DNA of 64,000 nucleotides from NCBI RefSeq assembly GCF_022458985.1, contig NC_061779.1, forward strand, positions 10,676,501 to 10,740,500, in the 5' to 3' direction. The notes beneath the pieces are model-generated. The model was not told where the DNA came from and made no database searches. It was given only the letters and a program-made list of their open reading frames with translations. Each line of letters begins with the position of its first letter. Position 1 is the stretch's first letter. The translations under genes were made by a program, and so were the position numbers. The stretch comes from Mugil cephalus (Eukaryota > Chordata > Actinopteri > Mugiliformes > Mugilidae). Shown in pieces: positions 60,301 through 64,000 of the stretch.

Positions 60301-63129
60301 GGAGACGCAAGCAGCGCGGCCAGAGTCTGGCTGTCAAGAGCTTCTCCAAACGCACACCACGCAAAGGTGCAGGTAACATACGGTGTATTATCAGGATCAG
60401 GGGGCAGCATGACCGTATGTGTCTCAGGAACACAGAATATCTTAATATCAGCCCCATATATACACTCCATATGATGATAACTTTGCATTTTATCCAGGAT
60501 ATTTACTGTTTATCACGCGCAAATGTTCAAATTGCCACGTCACTATTAATAAATGATAGTAAAGCCACCCCCCAAAAAAATATTTGATTAGCTGGGCGGA
60601 CCTATAGGCTAGAACTTAGCTCCAGAAATCCATTCTAATATGCCAGTCCTGCAGTGTCAGTTTGTGTTGAAATGCTGTAACAAATTCTCCGTGTGTGAGC
60701 ACATGAGCTTTTTATCTCTATCGTCTGCGAAAATTAATACCGTCCTCCACTCTCATATGTCTTAATCAGCTGATAAACATTGCTACATTCCTCTCGTTGT
60801 TGTAATTAAATCATATGTTGCTCTTTCCTTTACTTGCAGACCAGTTACACCACCGCAGTTTGTTTTTGTTGGTTTCTTCGGAGCAGAATTGAATTGAAGC
60901 AGCATTTGTTAACTCGTGTTTAGGAAATTCATTAATCTTGCGCTGTCAGAAACCCAAGTGTTATGAAGTTGAGTTGAACCAATGCGAAAGTGGTGTGAGA
61001 TATGTTTTCCCTTCCTGAGACCTGGAGAAAATCAGTTCACTTTCATGGAACGGCTCCCAGCGATGAGTTTTACATATATATACGCAAAAAGCGTACTGGT
61101 GAATCTATCTATCTTCATTTGTATCAGACTGGGGGGGAAGATGCAACTTGTTGCATGACCAAACAAGCACAAGCACAGTTTATACACTGGCTGCTTTGCA
61201 CCATCAAATATACACCCACTTGTCCTGCTCTTAATCCTCCTTCATGACTCTTATAATGCTCAGTTTGTTTTGAAACCGAAGACGAAAGATGGTAATTGCA
61301 CCGTATGATCATTTTTGGAAGATGTACTTTGTGGTGCTGTTAGCTCAGCCCACTGAATAAAACGGGGTTGTCAAAATAGCAGGCACAGTTCAGTCGTACT
61401 ACAAACCGCAGCCTCCAAAGTGAAAACACAGTTGAATCAACAGCTGTCTTGGTTATTCTACACAACTGCTGAATACCGCAACCCCCATGAAGCTAGGATT
61501 AGTGTTTCCACTGGTGTACCTGAACTAGCAAATGAGTCTAGTCCCGCTTTTCTCTTTAAACGCTTGTTATTTTTTAAACAGGAACTGTACTCTACCGCAC
61601 GTGCACACAAGCGAACTCAGACAGGTCTCCTTTAATCAGCCGTATGAAAGGCAGTTCAAGACGTGAACCCGAATGCAGATACAGGGTGTATTGCGGCAGA
61701 TGTTTGCAATCTGCACACAATGCCTGCTGTCCTTCCCTCCCTGCGAGCCATCACCTCTCACCTCTGACGAGGGAAAGTAAGACTGCAGGGGAAACCCAAA
61801 TATCCTGTGAGCACACACCAGGGGTGGATATTCAGGCCCCTGTCCGTTCAGGTCCCCCCACCCCCCCCCCCCACACACACACACACACACACACCCCAGA
61901 GTCTTCAGCACAAATACTAATTCAGCCCATGCTATAGACACACAACACACACACACACAAATTCCTTAATGGCGTTAATGGACAGGAAATAGGCAATGAT
62001 TCGGCTTTCAGAACTACCACGGAGCTCAAACATCCCCGAGCCACCTGGCACTTACTGACGTACTAGTGGAAAACGAAAGTACCCACCCGGAGGCGTCTAA
62101 TCTGGGCCGCAGGGTGAATTTGCAAAGTGCGAAATTTACTCAGAAGACTCCAAATTTTCAATGAAAAGTGCAGGTATCTCTAATTTGTCCACTATTTTAG
62201 TAAGAGAAGTGGACAGAACACAACAGTAAGACCAGGGACTAAACAGCGCTTATTTTTCTTAAGAAATTTCTTTCCTTTTCCTTTTGAAGGGTAGTTTGAT
62301 GAATGTAGACGTTCTCCTAATTTACTTGTTCTTCTTCGTGCTGTAACGAATGGAAAATATGGAGTTGTCGTTGCTCATAGGTCATTACGCTACTAGCTTA
62401 CTGGTTTGGCCCCAAACTGAAATGAGTTTGACATTTAAATTGTGTTTTTTTTCCTCATCAGTCTTAGCGTTGTTTCTCCGAAACAGCCTTTTTATTGCTA
62501 CACACTCTGGCATCTAACAAGAGAAGATGTAACTGTGTTTATTATGCGGCCTAACTTCACTTTCACCGAGGTTAGTTGTTGACTATTGTCTGGGCATTTT
62601 TGGGGCTGGCGTGGATCTGTTTGGGGTGATGGAAGGTACACCACGGGGTCTCAGACTGCTGTTGTGATTGCGGGTGTTTAGACTGAAGCCCGGAGTTTGT
62701 GCTTGGCTGCTAGACAGTGAGTGTGTTTGGACTATCTTGGAGAGTCCTTGTTGTGTATTTAGGCATCTGATAAAGTATAAACACAGCATCGTGCAGCAGA
62801 TGGCCGTGGCATTAGCCAGGTTTTTATAGCGGTTTGCTAAAGCCCATCGATTGGTTGTGTTTGTGTGTCTGTCCGTTTTTCACAAAGACCTCATGCTTAT
62901 TTATTTTGTGCGCCGAAGTCAGTTTGCCGTATTTGCGACCAACCTCCACTCTACTACCGAGCGCCCCACTCACCATACTGCTTTCCCCCCACCCCCTTCC
63001 CATCCAGAGGATGGCCTGGCAGGAGAAACAGCCCACATTGAGACTGCTACCCAGCAGACCTTGCACTACACGCTGGCCAATCAGCAGGTTCAGTTCCATC
63101 GTATTGGTGAAGATGGACAAGTTCAGGTG
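54388..63129 (+). CDS. banp: BTG3-associated nuclear protein (BEN-domain factor), partial at the right edge
   Basis: Nuclear DNA-binding protein (also SMAR1) that recognises TCTCGCGAGA and opens CpG-island promoters. Coding exons: 54379-54457 (ATG 54388), 54796-54905, 55010-55209, 55318-55407, 55570-55742, 56872-57111, 60217-60366 (or 60372), 63008-63129. These give about 385 residues in frame; the C-terminal part lies beyond the window. Seen in order: acidic N-terminus (MSEQDLDEIVQITVEDF), basic NLS-like RPQKKKRKL (about 38-46), coiled-coil-like IELKLQSLDATCKAL with SPIQIPMVAGSP (about 75-115), RRRQNTILVKVPG, and the BEN domain (about 230-330: GTWLGDENNPEMRVRC, NCRTAEKMALTLLDYLFHRE, FGISESDWYRIKQSIDSKCR). 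Then come RGQSLAVKSFSKRTP and a Gln-rich activation-type segment (QTLHYTLANQQVQFHRIGED). It faces away from fbxo31. Further exons between 60372 and 63008 cannot be excluded. Confidence 0.94.
55838..55863. repeat. (AT)n microsatellite
   Basis: About 13 AT dinucleotides in the banp intron after the exon ending at 55742. Confidence 0.9.
57112..60216 (+). other. Long banp intron between the two BEN-domain exons
   Basis: A 3.1-kb intron splitting the BEN domain. Apart from the repeat listed at 58175-58830 I see only AT-rich sequence and short chance frames. Confidence 0.6.
58175..58830. mobile_element. Non-autonomous DNA transposon (hAT-like), banp intron
   Basis: The left part carries aaaaagtaatctgattactg and attactccttt. 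The right part, in inverted form, carries taatctgattactgg, gttagattactcgttactgg and aagtaacgtgttac. Inverted GTAATC/GATTAC-rich ends around an unrelated non-coding interior are characteristic of a common fish repeat whose ends read like gtaacgcgttac. The interior has no transposase. Exact termini and superfamily are uncertain. Confidence 0.5.
60373..63007 (+). other. banp intron without recognised elements
   Basis: A 2.6-kb stretch between banp coding exons. It contains the C-run and (CA)n listed separately. Open frames such as 61644-61937 and 62583-62789 (minus) show no recognisable domain and span low-complexity sequence. Confidence 0.5.
61855..61893. repeat. C-tract and (CA)n microsatellite
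   Basis: A run of C interrupted by single A residues (about 61855-61872) passes directly into about 11 CA dinucleotides. A second short (CA) run lies at 61941-61958. Confidence 0.9.
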
Positions 63130-63244
63130 GTGAGTGTCTGCATCTCTCAGAGAATCCACACATTTAATTTAATTTTTTTTGACAGACTCAAAATCAAATA
63201 TTTATCGTTCTTTCTCATTTATCAGAATTACATAATAAACCTTA

Positions 63245-63345
63245 ACATTTTTCCGATTGAGCCGTCTCTCGCCCGACGACAGCTGGGATAAGCTCCGGCA
63301 ACCCCCGCAACCCTAGTGAGGATAAGCGGTAGTGGAGGATGACAT
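63245..63345 (+). repeat. Retroposon tail common in fish genomes
   Basis: The words cagctgggataagctccggc, acccccgcaaccct and gaggataagcggt are the typical 3' tail shared by several teleost LINE/SINE families. Only the tail is present, downstream of the last recognised banp exon. Confidence 0.55.
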
Positions 63346-64000
63346 GAGATTTCTCTGATTGTGTGTTCTTTTTTTGTTTTGTTTTGTTTTGTTTTTATTA
63401 TCAACTTCCTCCAGTTATCTAAAAAACCCCATAGAGCAAGCTTTGTTTTCTAGCGGGACATGTTACGCGCCACCCACTATAATAACACATACTGCAATCT
63501 GGATAAATATAGTGTAACATATGTGGGTGAAGGAGTGAGTCATGCTCAGCTGGCCATGGGTCAGAGGTCGCATTCAGGCCCACTACAGCGTCAGGGTTGG
63601 GTTGATGGAGTAAGTGACAGGACGTCTTATTTCCAAATCACCCAGAATAGGCGATTCGATATTGATATTTATATATAACTGATCAGCTGATATAAAGACA
63701 TCAAGCTTTTGAAATTACTCCGTTTTAGGCCAGGATTCGTATTTGAGAATAGAGTAATTGTTTCCTTATTGTTCTTTATTTTATAGTCAGACTGACAGAT
63801 ACACAAAGCTGTGAGACGACGTTTGTTTTAAGGGGTTATACATGAGGAAGCCATTATATTGTCTTTTACTGGAGCTGCCTGTGTCTAAATTGCAAAGTCA
63901 GTGTTACCAACTAAAAAAAGCAATTATAATTGTGACACATGGTTTAATTACGTTATCTGAAAGTAATTTCCTTTGTCACTGGTTCACCCCCTGCGAGTAA
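63346..64000 (+). other. Right-edge banp intron, nothing further recognised
   Basis: Contains a (TTTTG)n-like run near 63371-63396 and an acceptor-like ttttctag near 63455 followed by a short frame. The following peptide does not resemble the next expected BANP block (GHLHIAQVPQGEQVQI in mammals), so I do not call an exon. Confidence 0.4.

Noticed and set aside
61644-61956. Overlapping plus and minus frames near the (CA)n tract
   Set aside because: Both run through a simple repeat and translate it as His/Thr or Val/Cys runs; there is no other support.

Overview
The window is nuclear DNA from a ray-finned fish, most likely a percomorph-type teleost. The coding exons match vertebrate families. 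Introns are short, many only 80-150 bp. The mobile-element debris (a tRNA-derived SINE, Tc1-like and hAT-like DNA transposons, LINE tails) is of kinds common in fish. I saw no LTR retrovirus, capsid-bearing element or CRISPR array. All gene models were built by hand from splice signals and reading frame and compared with vertebrate proteins from memory.

Layout. 1-4000: mostly unassigned DNA with a promoter-like left edge, a few weak minus-strand exon or 3'-end candidates, and a tRNA-Arg(TCG). 4000-10949 (+): polg, the mitochondrial DNA polymerase gamma catalytic subunit, 22 coding exons and 1192 aa. 11071-21697 (-): fanci, 37 coding exons and about 1317 aa, tail-to-tail with polg and with only 121 bp between the two stop codons. 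22479-41018 (+): four intact tandem carboxylesterase-2-like genes, each 13 exons and 562 aa, in a unit of about 4.7-5.1 kb with conserved promoters, introns and spacers. 43645-48640 (-): fbxo31, 10 exons and 600 aa. 49619-49691 (-): tRNA-Arg(ACG). About 51200 to the right edge (+): banp, divergent from fbxo31, with coding exons from 54388 to 63129 and its C-terminal part beyond the window.

The polg-fanci pair is the conserved human 15q26 neighbourhood. fbxo31 and banp are neighbours in human 16q24. The carboxylesterase array sits at the join between these two blocks. polg copies mtDNA; fanci acts in interstrand-crosslink repair; the esterases are predicted ER-lumen hydrolases for ester drugs, lipids or xenobiotics; fbxo31 is an SCF ubiquitin-ligase receptor; banp is a BEN-domain activator of CpG-island promoters.

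Most interesting observations: (i) near-perfect copies of BANP's own recognition motif (TCTCGCGAGA) in the presumed banp promoter and in a hAT-like element in its first intron, with a weaker one in the fbxo31 promoter; (ii) a mosaic pattern of variants among the four esterase genes that no single tree explains, suggesting gene conversion or unequal exchange; (iii) a scrambled Tc1-like element that seems to begin exactly at a fanci splice donor; (iv) two back-to-back perfect hairpins beside a LINE remnant; (v) a two-codon upstream ORF whose stop overlaps the polg start codon.
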